NCBI GenBank assembly: GCA_948500755.1
Contig: CAOOYH010000007.1
Coordinates: forward strand, 1 to 64,000
Source: an uncultured Lactobacillus sp.
Lineage (GTDB): Bacteria; Bacillota; Bacilli; Lactobacillales; Lactobacillaceae
DNA: 64,000 nt
Reading direction: 5' to 3'
Every line of letters begins with the position of its first letter. Position 1 is the stretch's first letter. A model generated the notes under the pieces. The model was not told the origin of the DNA and did not search any database. It saw only the letters and a list, made by a program, of their open reading frames with translations. Positions 43,701-51,459 of the stretch are shown here, piece by piece. Position numbers and translations under genes: made by a program.

Positions 43701-44399
43701 TGAATCTGCAGGATTCTTGTGAACATCTTTATCTAAAGTAAATTGTAAAGTGTCACTTTGACCAAACATTTCAATAATGTCGCTGTCTGAGCCAATACCC
43801 ATAGCTCTAATAAGCACACTAAGTGGAAGCTTACGAGTACGGTCTACACGTACATAAGAAACATTCTTGGCGTCAGTTTCGTATTCAAGCCAAGCACCAC
43901 GGTTAGGAATAACAGTAGCACCAAAGATTTGACGACCATTTTTATCATAATCACCTGAATAATATACACCTGGTGATCTAACTAATTGAGAAACAATGAC
44001 TCTTTCAGCACCATTAATAATAAATGAGCCTGATTCAGTCATTAATGGCAAATCGCCAAAGAAAACATCTTGAGTTTTAATTTCACCAGTTTCTTGATTA
44101 GTTAACTTCAAAGTAACGTGCATAGGTGCAGCATAAGTTGCATCATGATCACGTGCTTCATCAACTGTATACTTAGGCTTTTGAAGCTTATAACCTACAT
44201 ATTCTAATGAAAGCTTACCTGAGAAGTCACCAATTGGCATAATGTCATCAAAGACTTCCTTAATACCTTCATCAAGAAACCACTTATATGATTCGGTTTG
44301 AACATCAGTCAAGTTAGGTAGTCTCAATACTTCTTTAATTCTTGAAAAACTACGTCTTGTACGATGTTTACCGTAGTTCACTACGTGTCCATTTAACAA
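40770..44399 (-). CDS. rpoB: RNA polymerase beta subunit
   Basis: It forms the other half of the active-site cleft and the rifampicin pocket. The pocket reads [19 protein letters not shown] followed by [12 protein letters not shown], the wild-type pattern at the common resistance positions. [10 protein letters not shown] and [24 protein letters not shown] are near the C-terminus. The last 50 or so residues are a charged, glutamine- and lysine-rich tail. The start is TTG at 44399 with AAAGGA upstream. It has 1209 residues. Confidence 0.98.
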   Translation of the reverse strand: [1209 protein letters not shown]

Positions 44400-44575
44400 G
44401 GAAAAACATCCTTTCTGTTAGAGAAAGCAAATATTACATTTCTGTTACAAAATCAAAAAGCATGAAATTTGAGCATAAAAAAGACAAAAACAACTAAAAG
44501 TCGTTTTTGCCATTATCATTTTGCTGGACAATAGATCAGCAAAATCCTGAACTTCAGCCTTTTAAATCAGCAACT
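44400..44575 (-). promoter_or_regulatory. rpoB leader RNA with hairpin and attenuator (Lacto-rpoB-type)
   Basis: The 5' untranslated region of about 175 bases contains a perfect ATTTTGCTG/CAGCAAAAT hairpin (44518-44545), then an intrinsic terminator hairpin (44485-44509) with a T run. The sequence continues about 75 bases to rpoB. A conserved RNA called Lacto-rpoB is known upstream of rpoB in Lactobacillales. I think this is it, but the match was not tested. Confidence 0.65.
44476..44509 (-). terminator. intrinsic terminator inside the rpoB leader
   Basis: CAAAAACGACT pairs with AGTTGTTTTTG around a four-base loop, followed by TCTTTTTT on the minus strand. Because the rpoB promoter lies upstream, it can attenuate rpoB and also end the clpC transcript. 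Confidence 0.8.
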
Positions 44576-44604
44576 AATATACTATAAATTTATAGATTTG
44601 TCAA
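44576..44604 (-). promoter_or_regulatory. promoter of rpoB-rpoC
   Basis: On the minus strand -35 TTGACA (44599-44604) and -10 TATATT (44576-44581) are 17 bases apart, matching the sigma-A consensus almost perfectly. It lies within 15 bases of the clpC stop. Confidence 0.9.
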
Positions 44605-44614
44605 TAATTAACTG

Positions 44615-47104
44615 TTAACTTTTTACTGTTTCTTTTTTATCAGTTACAACTTCAAATTTTAACTTATCGTGTGAGCTACCAATCTTCAAAGTTGAACCTG
44701 GTTTTAATTCTCCACCGATTAACATTTCGGCAATTTTATCTTCAATATCATTTTGAATTGCACGACGAAGTGGACGAGCACCCATTTCTGGGTCATAACC
44801 ATCTTTGGCAAGTTTATCCAAAGCTGCACGTGAAATCTTCAAGTTTACGCCTTGTTTATCAAGACGAGCTGCCAATTTATTAGTTAAAAGACTAACAATT
44901 TGACGAAGTTCTGGCTTGTTCAATTCATCAAAGATGATTGTTTCATCAATTCTGTTCAAAAATTCTGGACGGAAGAATTGCTTGAGGGCTTGACGAACAC
45001 AATCTTGGCGCATCTTGATTTGATTTTCATTATCTGCATTAAATCCAACTGCGCTAGTTTCAAAAATACTTCTTGAACCCAAGTTAGACGTCATGATGAT
45101 AATTGTATTTCTAAAGTCAACTTTTCTACCTTTAGAATCAGTCAAGAATCCTTCATCAAGAACTTGCAACAATAAGTTAAAGACATCAGGATGAGCCTTT
45201 TCAACTTCATCGAGTAAAACTACTGAATATGGATGACGACGAACTTGTTCAGATAATTGGCCACCCTCTTCATAACCAACATAACCTGGAGCTGAACCAA
45301 TTAATTTGCTGTTGGCAATTTGATCCATGTATTCAGACATATCAATTCTAATCAAATTGTCTTCTGAGCCAAACATTGCAGCAGCCACAGATTTGGCAAG
45401 TTCTGTCTTACCAACACCAGTTGGCCCCAGGAATAGGAAAGATCCAATAGGACGTTTTTCATCCTTAATTCCACTTCTACTACGACGAATTGCACGAGAA
45501 ACTGCAGAAACAGCTTTATCTTGGCCAATAACACGCTCATGTAAAATCCCTTCTAAGTGAGCGAGTTGGCGGCTTTCATTACGCTTCATTTGAGTAACTG
45601 GCACACCCGTCCAACTAGAAACCACTTTAGCAATATCTTCTGGTTTTACAACGGCCTTTGAACTAATTTGTTCATCCACTTGTTCAGCAATTTGTTCACG
45701 CTTCAATTGCAAACTATTTTGCTTATCTTGAAGTTTAGCAGCCTCTACAAAGTTTTGATTGGAAGCAGCTTCATTCTTTTGATCGATAATTTTCTTAATT
45801 TGTTCGTTGATCTGGTTTAAACGAATATTGGATCCAGCATTATTTTGGATCTTAACAGCCGCTGCAGCTTCATCAACTAAGTCAATAGCCTTATCTGGCA
45901 AGAAACGATCAGAAATGTAACGTGAAGAAAGATCAACCGCATCTTCTAAACTAGCATCTGAAATAGTTACATGATGGAATTTCTCATATTTTGGTCTTAA
46001 ACCGTTCAAAACTGCTAAAGCATCTTCCTTTGATGGTTCATTTAAACGAACTTGTTGGAAACGACGAGCTAAAGCCTGATCTTTTTCAATGTATTTTTGA
46101 TATTCATCAAAAGTTGTCGCACCAATCATTTGAATATCGCCACGAGCAAGAGAAGGTTTCAAAATATTAGCCGCATCAATTGAACCTTCAGCTCCACCAG
46201 CACCAATCAAAGTATGCATTTCATCGACAAAAAGAATAACTTTGCCGTCTTTAGCGATTTCTTTCAAAATCTTCTTAACACGATCTTCAAATTCACCACG
46301 GTATTTTGTACCAGCAACTAAACTGCCCATATTTAGAGCCATTACTCGCTTATTGAGCAAATCTGCTGGCACTCTCTTGTTCACAATTTCGGTAGCAATA
46401 GCTTGAGCAACTGCCGTTTTACCAACACCAGGTTCTCCCACTAAAACAGGATTATTCTTAGTTCGACGAGAAAGAATTTGAATCACGCGTTTAATTTCCT
46501 TATCACGACCAATGACAGGATCAATGCCGCCATTTTTTACACGTTCATTCAAATTGACGCCCACACTATCCAAAGTTGGCGTTGTACTCTTCTTTTGCTT
46601 AGGTTGATTTCCATTTAAAGAAGAATTGTTTAGCCAATTAGAAGAATCTCCAAAATCATTATTATCTGGATTAGTCCCTAAGCTGTTCTTGATATCTTCT
46701 CTTAAATGATCCAAATCTACATTCAAGCTCTTCAAAATCATTGCAGATAAAACTTGCTCGCTCGCAATTAAGCCATACAAAATATGGTTAGTTTGAATTT
46801 CACGAGAGCCATCATCTTGAGCAGTTCTTTTTGCAAGATTCAAAGCTAAATTAAGTCTAGGTGACATTTCCATATAACTAGCATTAGCAGCAGAACCATA
46901 GCCTGTATAACGCTCAATTTCTTCACGAATTGCAGTTGGAGTTAAATTCCAAGAACGTAAAATCTTACCAGCTTCCCCATCTGATTCAATTACCAAAGCT
47001 AATAAAACATGTTCTGTTCCAATTAAGCGATGATGGAAATTCTGCGCTTGTTCACGTGCAATTTCCAAAACTTGATTAGCACTTTTACTATAAGAGTTTT
47101 CCAT
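44615..47104 (-). CDS. clpC: ATP-dependent Clp protease ATP-binding subunit ClpC
   Basis: This AAA+ unfoldase feeds substrates to ClpP. The N-terminal Clp-R double repeat (residues 5-145), ATPase domain 1 with GEPGVGKTAVAQ, a UVR helical insert (KKIIDQKNEAASNQNFVEAA) and ATPase domain 2 with GPTGVGKTELAKS are in order. A ClpP-contact loop of the VGF-type is seen as AVGFNADN. It has 829 residues. The ctsR-mcsAB genes that precede clpC in bacilli are absent. The upstream region has an AACGAT/ATCGTT inverted repeat (47127-47147) instead of a recognisable CtsR box. Confidence 0.96.
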   Translation of the reverse strand: MENSYSKSANQVLEIAREQAQNFHHRLIGTEHVLLALVIESDGEAGKILRSWNLTPTAIREEIERYTGYGSAANASYMEMSPRLNLALNLAKRTAQDDGSREIQTNHILYGLIASEQVLSAMILKSLNVDLDHLREDIKNSLGTNPDNNDFGDSSNWLNNSSLNGNQPKQKKSTTPTLDSVGVNLNERVKNGGIDPVIGRDKEIKRVIQILSRRTKNNPVLVGEPGVGKTAVAQAIATEIVNKRVPADLLNKRVMALNMGSLVAGTKYRGEFEDRVKKILKEIAKDGKVILFVDEMHTLIGAGGAEGSIDAANILKPSLARGDIQMIGATTFDEYQKYIEKDQALARRFQQVRLNEPSKEDALAVLNGLRPKYEKFHHVTISDASLEDAVDLSSRYISDRFLPDKAIDLVDEAAAAVKIQNNAGSNIRLNQINEQIKKIIDQKNEAASNQNFVEAAKLQDKQNSLQLKREQIAEQVDEQISSKAVVKPEDIAKVVSSWTGVPVTQMKRNESRQLAHLEGILHERVIGQDKAVSAVSRAIRRSRSGIKDEKRPIGSFLFLGPTGVGKTELAKSVAAAMFGSEDNLIRIDMSEYMDQIANSKLIGSAPGYVGYEEGGQLSEQVRRHPYSVVLLDEVEKAHPDVFNLLLQVLDEGFLTDSKGRKVDFRNTIIIMTSNLGSRSIFETSAVGFNADNENQIKMRQDCVRQALKQFFRPEFLNRIDETIIFDELNKPELRQIVSLLTNKLAARLDKQGVNLKISRAALDKLAKDGYDPEMGARPLRRAIQNDIEDKIAEMLIGGELKPGSTLKIGSSHDKLKFEVVTDKKETVKS

Positions 47105-47126
47105 ACAAACACCACCTTATAAAATT

Positions 47127-47147
47127 AACGATAATATTTTAATCGTT
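47127..47147. promoter_or_regulatory. inverted repeat upstream of clpC
   Basis: AACGAT and ATCGTT arms with a nine-base AT spacer lie 20-45 bases before the clpC start. It is a possible operator; it is neither a CIRCE element nor a CtsR heptamer. Confidence 0.35.
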
Positions 47148-47173
47148 TCTATCTATAGAGTAAAACAATTTGC

Positions 47174-47626
47174 TTAATGATTAAAAATTAAGCTCGCTAT
47201 TTTTTCTAAATATTTCTGATCTTCTTCACCAAAGTTGGCAATTTCTGTGGAATCAAAATCAAAAACGCCCCATAATTTATCATTTTTAAAAATTGGCACA
47301 ACAATTTCCGAATTTGAAGCACTGTCACAGGCAATATGACCTGAAAAATCATGAACGTTTTTCACAATTTCTGTTTTTTCATTTTTCGCAGCAGTGCCAC
47401 AAACCCCTTTTCCTAAAGCTATGTGTATACATGCTGGTTTACCTTGAAAAGGACCTAAAATTAACTCTCCATTTTCGTAGCGATATACTCCAGCAAAATT
47501 AACATTTTCAAGACTATTAAACAATAAAGCTGAAAGATTGGCCGTGTTAGCAATCCAATCGTCTTCACCAATCATGAGTGCCTTAGCCTGCTTTTCTAAT
47601 AATGGATATTCTTTACTTGCTGTCAT
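47174..47626 (-). CDS. msrC: free methionine-(R)-sulfoxide reductase, GAF domain
   Basis: It reduces the free R form of methionine sulfoxide using conserved cysteines in a GAF fold. The sequence has FAGVYRYENGELILGPFQGKPAC in overlapping parts, GVCGTAA and HIACDSASNSEIVVPI, with the three family cysteines. The start was set at MTASKEYPLL, about ten bases after AAAGGG, giving 150 residues. It is monocistronic, between clpC and the tRNA genes. Confidence 0.9.
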   Translation of the reverse strand: MTASKEYPLLEKQAKALMIGEDDWIANTANLSALLFNSLENVNFAGVYRYENGELILGPFQGKPACIHIALGKGVCGTAAKNEKTEIVKNVHDFSGHIACDSASNSEIVVPIFKNDKLWGVFDFDSTEIANFGEEDQKYLEKIASLIFNH

Positions 47627-47727
47627 CAACTTCATCCCTTTCAAACATTTACGCTATTATAACAAAGAGATTTAAGTTAATCTAATAAATTTGCTAACTT
47701 TTTATAAGCATTTATTTCAAGCAACAA

Positions 47728-47753
47728 AAAAAGAGGAATCAACTCCTCTTTTT
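47728..47753 (-). terminator. terminator after tRNA-Pro
   Basis: AAAAAGAGGA and TCCTCTTTTT form a perfect stem with a six-base loop and T run on the minus strand. Confidence 0.88.
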
Positions 47754-47761
47754 CATCACTA

Positions 47762-47835
<74 letters not shown>

Positions 47836-47840
47836 CAAAA

Positions 47841-47866
47841 AAAGACCCACCAATGGTGAGTCTTTT
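47841..47866 (-). terminator. terminator-like stem between tRNA-Gly copy 1 and tRNA-Pro
   Basis: AAAGACTCACC pairs with GGTGGGTCTTT around a four-base loop and is followed by Ts. It lies upstream of tRNA-Pro, so it may be leaky. Confidence 0.75.
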
Positions 47867-47873
47867 ATCTTAG

Positions 47874-47945
47874 AGCGGAAGACGGGATTCGAACCCGCGA
47901 CCCCGACCATGGCAAGGTCGTGTTCTACCACTGAACTACTTCCGC
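47874..47945 (-). tRNA. tRNA-Gly (anticodon GCC), copy 1
   Basis: Acceptor GCGGAAG, anticodon stem CGACC/GGTCG with loop TTGCCAT (anticodon GCC) and T loop TTCGAAT are present. Its sequence is the same as copy 2, and the flanks on both sides are also duplicated. Confidence 0.95.
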
Positions 47946-47957
47946 AGAACACATATT

Positions 47958-47985
47958 ATTATAGCAAAGATGTTTTTCATTGCAA
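47958..47985 (-). promoter_or_regulatory. promoter of tRNA-Gly copy 1
   Basis: -35 TTGCAA (47980-47985) and -10 TATAAT (47958-47963) are 16 bases apart on the minus strand; an almost identical promoter precedes copy 2. Confidence 0.8.
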
Positions 47986-48036
47986 TAGTTTTTTGGAAAA
48001 AAGTTCAAAAAATTTAAACTGATTTTTGAAACAAAA

Positions 48037-48058
48037 AAGACTCACAAATGTGAGCCTT
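48037..48058 (-). terminator. terminator after tRNA-Gly copy 2
   Basis: GGCTCACA pairs with TGTGAGTC, followed by TTTTTT on the minus strand. Confidence 0.8.
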
Positions 48059-48066
48059 CAATCTAG

Positions 48067-48138
48067 AGCGGAAGACGGGATTCGAACCCGCGACCCCGAC
48101 CATGGCAAGGTCGTGTTCTACCACTGAACTACTTCCGC
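48067..48138 (-). tRNA. tRNA-Gly (anticodon GCC), copy 2
   Basis: It is identical to copy 1 across the mature tRNA. It has its own promoter (48151-48178) and terminator (48037-48058), so each tRNA-Gly is an autonomous unit. Confidence 0.95.
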
Positions 48139-48150
48139 AGAACATATATT

Positions 48151-48178
48151 ATTATAGCAAAGATGTTTTCCATTGCAA
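48151..48178 (-). promoter_or_regulatory. promoter of tRNA-Gly copy 2
   Basis: -35 TTGCAA (48173-48178) and -10 TATAAT (48151-48156) are 16 bases apart on the minus strand. Confidence 0.8.
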
Positions 48179-48295
48179 TAGTTTTTTGGAAAAAAGTTGA
48201 TATTTTTCAAAATAAAAACCTACTTTCATAGATGGGACTATAAAAGTGGGTTGTTTCTTCTATTTGGTCAAGGAATCTAAAGGAAGCAACGTTAA

Positions 48296-49447
48296 CTATA
48301 CCTTGATTTTATTAACCAGCATTCCTAATCCATAGCTAACCATACTTGCAATAATGAGCGTCATCACTCCTGAGACAAAAGTTACCTGCGCATTATGATA
48401 CTGCACAGAGATTTCTCCGGAAACCACATTTATCGCATTGAAGTAAGTAGTCGGTAGCCACATCGCTAATTTTTGTAAAGGCTGGATAACTGTAGTTGAA
48501 AGATTTAATCCGAGTAATAAGACAAGGGAGATAAATAAGCTGGAAAATTTATCTCGCACAATACTTGAAACTAATTGAACAAAATTAATCACGAATAATC
48601 CCACAAAAATCTGAAGAATGATTATTGGAACCATAACTCTGCTTGTAGGAATATACTCATTAATCGTCTGCCCAATCAAACTCTTATATAGATAAAAAGG
48701 ATAATTTAGATTACCCGTTTTGAAGATAAGGGATGCAATGACAAACACTAAAATATTAACTGAATAGAAGATACCAGCACTAATTATCACACCACTCAAA
48801 TTGTCAAAAATGTATTTTTTACTGCTATTAATTGGCAACAAGGAACTAATATCTGCTCTGTTTCTATATTTTGAAGTATAGAGTTGATTTAAAACGAAAG
48901 TAATCACCAAGGTGAATAAAAATGGCAAATACAATTGATTCAGATTTAGCAAAAATTGAATCCCGGTAACAGGCGGATTCTCTTCATAGGGTACGGGATG
49001 CCGATTCAAATACTCGAAAAACTTAGCATTTTTTATTAAAGCATTCTTTTCATCATGACTTACATGATCATTTTTTATTTGAATATCCTTAGCTAAGTTT
49101 ACCGCCTTCAATTGATAGTAATAGATGGTCTTCCAATCTTGCCGTTTAAACGCATGCAGTAGTTTTTGACTATCTTGGCGTTGCTTTTTAGTATCAGAAA
49201 TACTTTGCTTAGTTAAAGTATATACTTCTCCACCTTTTTTATAATGCTTTAACGACCCTTGCATTTGAGTAATAGCATTATTTTGCATAGTCAAATTACC
49301 CTTGGCTTGACTTTCTAAAGACATATTCTTCGCCGTGCTGCTATTTAGCGCTAAAACAGCAAGGGAAATTATTAACAACATAGCACTCGTAATTAAGAAA
49401 AGACTATTTTTAAAAACCTTTTTTAACTGAAATTCGATATATGGCAT
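48296..49447 (-). CDS. ABC transporter permease (ABC-2-like) of the Rgg-linked peptide island
   Basis: This 383-residue membrane protein has one N-terminal segment (about 14-34). An extracytoplasmic domain of about 120 residues follows, rich in lysine and glutamine, and then five to six C-terminal segments (about 158-378). It starts directly after the ATPase gene (no gap), so the two form one transporter. The likely role is export of, or immunity to, the small secreted protein encoded upstream. No closer family is recognised. A C39 peptidase domain is absent, consistent with a Sec-exported substrate. Confidence 0.75.
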   Translation of the reverse strand: MPYIEFQLKKVFKNSLFLITSAMLLIISLAVLALNSSTAKNMSLESQAKGNLTMQNNAITQMQGSLKHYKKGGEVYTLTKQSISDTKKQRQDSQKLLHAFKRQDWKTIYYYQLKAVNLAKDIQIKNDHVSHDEKNALIKNAKFFEYLNRHPVPYEENPPVTGIQFLLNLNQLYLPFLFTLVITFVLNQLYTSKYRNRADISSLLPINSSKKYIFDNLSGVIISAGIFYSVNILVFVIASLIFKTGNLNYPFYLYKSLIGQTINEYIPTSRVMVPIIILQIFVGLFVINFVQLVSSIVRDKFSSLFISLVLLLGLNLSTTVIQPLQKLAMWLPTTYFNAINVVSGEISVQYHNAQVTFVSGVMTLIIASMVSYGLGMLVNKIKV

Positions 49448-50065
49448 CTAATTTACCTCATTCATACTTAAATTTTCCAGCTTGAGCGTAGTAAGATTAT
49501 GCAACTTTTTTATTTCGTTTGCGTAATGCGAGGTTAAAATTATACACTTATTGTTTCTATCGATTAACTCATTTAACCTAAAGTAGAATTTCTCTCTAGT
49601 TTCTTGGTCTAAACCATTAGTAATTTCATCCATCAATAAATATGGAGCATCACTAACAAAATACATTGCGATAATCAGCTTTTGTTTCATCCCTAAGGAG
49701 TATTTCTTTATTGGTAATTTTCTAAATTCGTCAATTCCCCAAAACTCAATTTCTTTAGTAATGCTATGCGTGGAATGCCAGAGCTTTTTCGTAAGATCTA
49801 AATAATCCAACGAATTTAAATCATCGCTAAACCAACTGTTGTCCTCAAAGAAAAACACCTTTTCCTTGCTTTGTTTATATGACTTATTATCATAAACGAT
49901 CCTTCCCTCATACTTGACAAGCTGTGTTAAAGCTCTCAAAAAAGTACTTTTGCCAGCACCGTTTTCTGCCATAATTTGATAAATATTGTCCTTTTCAAAA
50001 TTGAAGGAGAATGCTTTTAAAATTGGTTGTCTACTAGTAATGGTAAGATTCTCGACTTTAATCAT
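49448..50065 (-). CDS. ABC transporter ATP-binding protein of the Rgg-linked peptide island
   Basis: The Walker A motif is MAENGAGKSTFLRAL, the signature region is KYSLGMKQKLIIAM and Walker B is YLLMDEITNGLD, with the H-loop histidine in ILTSHYANE. The 205 residues form a compact ATPase of the type used in bacteriocin immunity and ABC-2 exporters. It lies 55 bases after the secreted-protein gene and directly before the permease gene. Confidence 0.88.
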   Translation of the reverse strand: MIKVENLTITSRQPILKAFSFNFEKDNIYQIMAENGAGKSTFLRALTQLVKYEGRIVYDNKSYKQSKEKVFFFEDNSWFSDDLNSLDYLDLTKKLWHSTHSITKEIEFWGIDEFRKLPIKKYSLGMKQKLIIAMYFVSDAPYLLMDEITNGLDQETREKFYFRLNELIDRNNKCIILTSHYANEIKKLHNLTTLKLENLSMNEVN

Positions 50066-50120
50066 AATTATCCTTCCAAAAAAGAAGCACGGCCGTATAA
50101 TGCCGTGCCTTTAACTTATT

Positions 50121-50411
50121 TTAATAACCACCTGAATAGAAATTGGTATGAAGATACGTAATGAAATTCCAACCTCCATTTACTTGTTGATTTTGATAAC
50201 CAGTTTGACGAGACCATGCTGGAATACGCTCATATCGATAACTTCTGAAGTTACTTTCAGCCTGACTAATAGTATTCCTATCAAACTTATAAGATTTTAC
50301 TGCCTTTCTAGTTGCAGCTTCTGATAATTGATTGAATTGTTGACTTACTTCAATTCCGGCTGTAGCCAATACCGACACTACAGCAAATGCCGTTAATAGT
50401 CTTTTCACCAC
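50121..50411 (-). CDS. small secreted protein, possible Sec-exported bacteriocin or signal
   Basis: This 96-residue protein has a clear signal peptide (VKRLLTAFAVVSVLATAGIE), with cleavage likely near residue 30-35 (LSEA-AT). The mature part of about 62 residues has no cysteine and is rich in tyrosine, asparagine and glycine. It ends in a distinctive WNFITYLHTNFYSGGY. The start is GTG, with GGAGG six bases upstream; a second GTG follows at once. The layout of secreted small protein plus ATPase plus permease resembles lactococcin-972-type systems, but I see no sequence proof of that family. It lies between a 15-residue peptide gene and the transporter genes. Confidence 0.65.
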   Translation of the reverse strand: MVKRLLTAFAVVSVLATAGIEVSQQFNQLSEAATRKAVKSYKFDRNTISQAESNFRSYRYERIPAWSRQTGYQNQQVNGGWNFITYLHTNFYSGGY

Positions 50412-50433
50412 TCAATTCCTCCTATTCTATTTA

Positions 50434-50481
50434 TTATTTTGAGTGAAATGGGAATATTACTGGTAATTGCCACCACATCAT
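50434..50481 (-). CDS. 15-residue short peptide next to the Rgg gene, candidate pheromone
   Basis: Read directly from the sequence: ATG at 50481, stop TAA at 50434, product MMWWQLPVIFPFHSK. A near-perfect AAGGAGG ribosome binding site (50491-50498) is about ten bases upstream. It is hydrophobic with a double tryptophan and proline. It lies 90 bases after the rgg gene and 22 bases before the secreted-protein gene, on the same strand. Rgg-family regulators in streptococci use short intracellular peptides such as SHP and ComS/XIP, the latter with a WW motif. The pheromone role is inferred. A plain leader peptide affecting the downstream gene is the alternative. Confidence 0.6.
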   Translation of the reverse strand: MMWWQLPVIFPFHSK

Positions 50482-50517
50482 CTTAAAATTTCCTCCTTAT
50501 TAAAAGAATCGATATTA

Positions 50518-50547
50518 ATATTACTCGATAGTAAATATGATCGACAA
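50518..50547 (-). promoter_or_regulatory. probable promoter for the short peptide and secreted-protein genes
   Basis: -35-like TTGTCG (50542-50547) and -10 TAATAT (50518-50523) are 18 bases apart on the minus strand. Three CGAT-containing repeats (TCGAT near 50508 and 50525, ATCGA near 50539) overlap the region and could be regulator half-sites. It lies just after the rgg stop. Confidence 0.5.
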
Positions 50548-50571
50548 TTATGTATCACATATAACACAAAA

Positions 50572-51408
50572 TTATTCAGGCCAATTTTTTACTAAATTCT
50601 GATAACCATATTCCTTCATATCATCTTTTACCTTTTGAGCCTCCGCTTTACGATCTAAAAACAGATACTTTAAATAGAGAGCCGCAATTTTATAGAGGGC
50701 AAAGTGAACCGGGGAAGACAATTTAAGAATGCAGTTAAATGTTCGTTGAATATTTTTAGCTGTACTGATCCCATTCTGCGCTCTTCGTTGATAGCAAATG
50801 GTTAAATAATTTTCTAAAATACGCAGATATCTTTCTTGATTTAATTCAGTTATTTTTTTGCTTTTCTCTATCCTGTTAAGCAGTCTTTCGACAAAAAATG
50901 ATAAATTTTCTTGAGACCATATTGGCATCGTATTAGTAAATAGACGTAAAGAACTAGAATTTGCCATCCAGTTTTGCTCTTTTGAAAATTCAATAAACAG
51001 CTTTTGTTTCACCTTGGGATCAATCAAACTTAGTTCATTCTTCAAATAGGCTACCGTAATCATTGATCTTATTTTTAAACTTTTGGAATCAGACTGTTCT
51101 AAAATATCGTGGTAGCATTGTTCTATTAATTCTATCCTCCCACTGTTAAACGCTTCGTTCATTTTTTGATTCAGGTTTTCATCTATTTGTTTTGATTTCG
51201 GCATGTAAGTTTTACGAAGTAGCTGATAAAAGTAATTAATATCAACATCATGACTAAAAAGAATCTCGGCCAATTTATCAGCACTAATCATACTTTTCCC
51301 ACTTTCAACTTTGGCATAAAAGGATCTAGTCACAATTTCAGCACACATTTGTTTTTGCGTCAGGCACAATTCACCTCTAATTTGTTTTAACGCTTCCCCA
51401 ATTGTCAT
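50572..51408 (-). CDS. Rgg/GadR/MutR-family transcriptional regulator
   Basis: The N-terminal helix-turn-helix (residues 5-60, IGEALKQIRGELCLTQKQM then TRSFYAKVESGKSMISADKL) is followed by a helical repeat domain of about 200 residues that in this family binds short peptides. The 278-residue length fits Rgg. The start is ATG, with AGGAGG directly upstream. It is next to a 15-residue peptide gene and a secreted-protein/ABC transporter operon that it probably controls. A perfect 12-bp inverted repeat lies upstream of its own start (51460-51499). Confidence 0.88.
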   Translation of the reverse strand: MTIGEALKQIRGELCLTQKQMCAEIVTRSFYAKVESGKSMISADKLAEILFSHDVDINYFYQLLRKTYMPKSKQIDENLNQKMNEAFNSGRIELIEQCYHDILEQSDSKSLKIRSMITVAYLKNELSLIDPKVKQKLFIEFSKEQNWMANSSSLRLFTNTMPIWSQENLSFFVERLLNRIEKSKKITELNQERYLRILENYLTICYQRRAQNGISTAKNIQRTFNCILKLSSPVHFALYKIAALYLKYLFLDRKAEAQKVKDDMKEYGYQNLVKNWPE

Positions 51409-51459
51409 TTGTTTTCCTCCTCCTTTTTAAAAATTTGCATTCTCACTAAAGATAATAAA

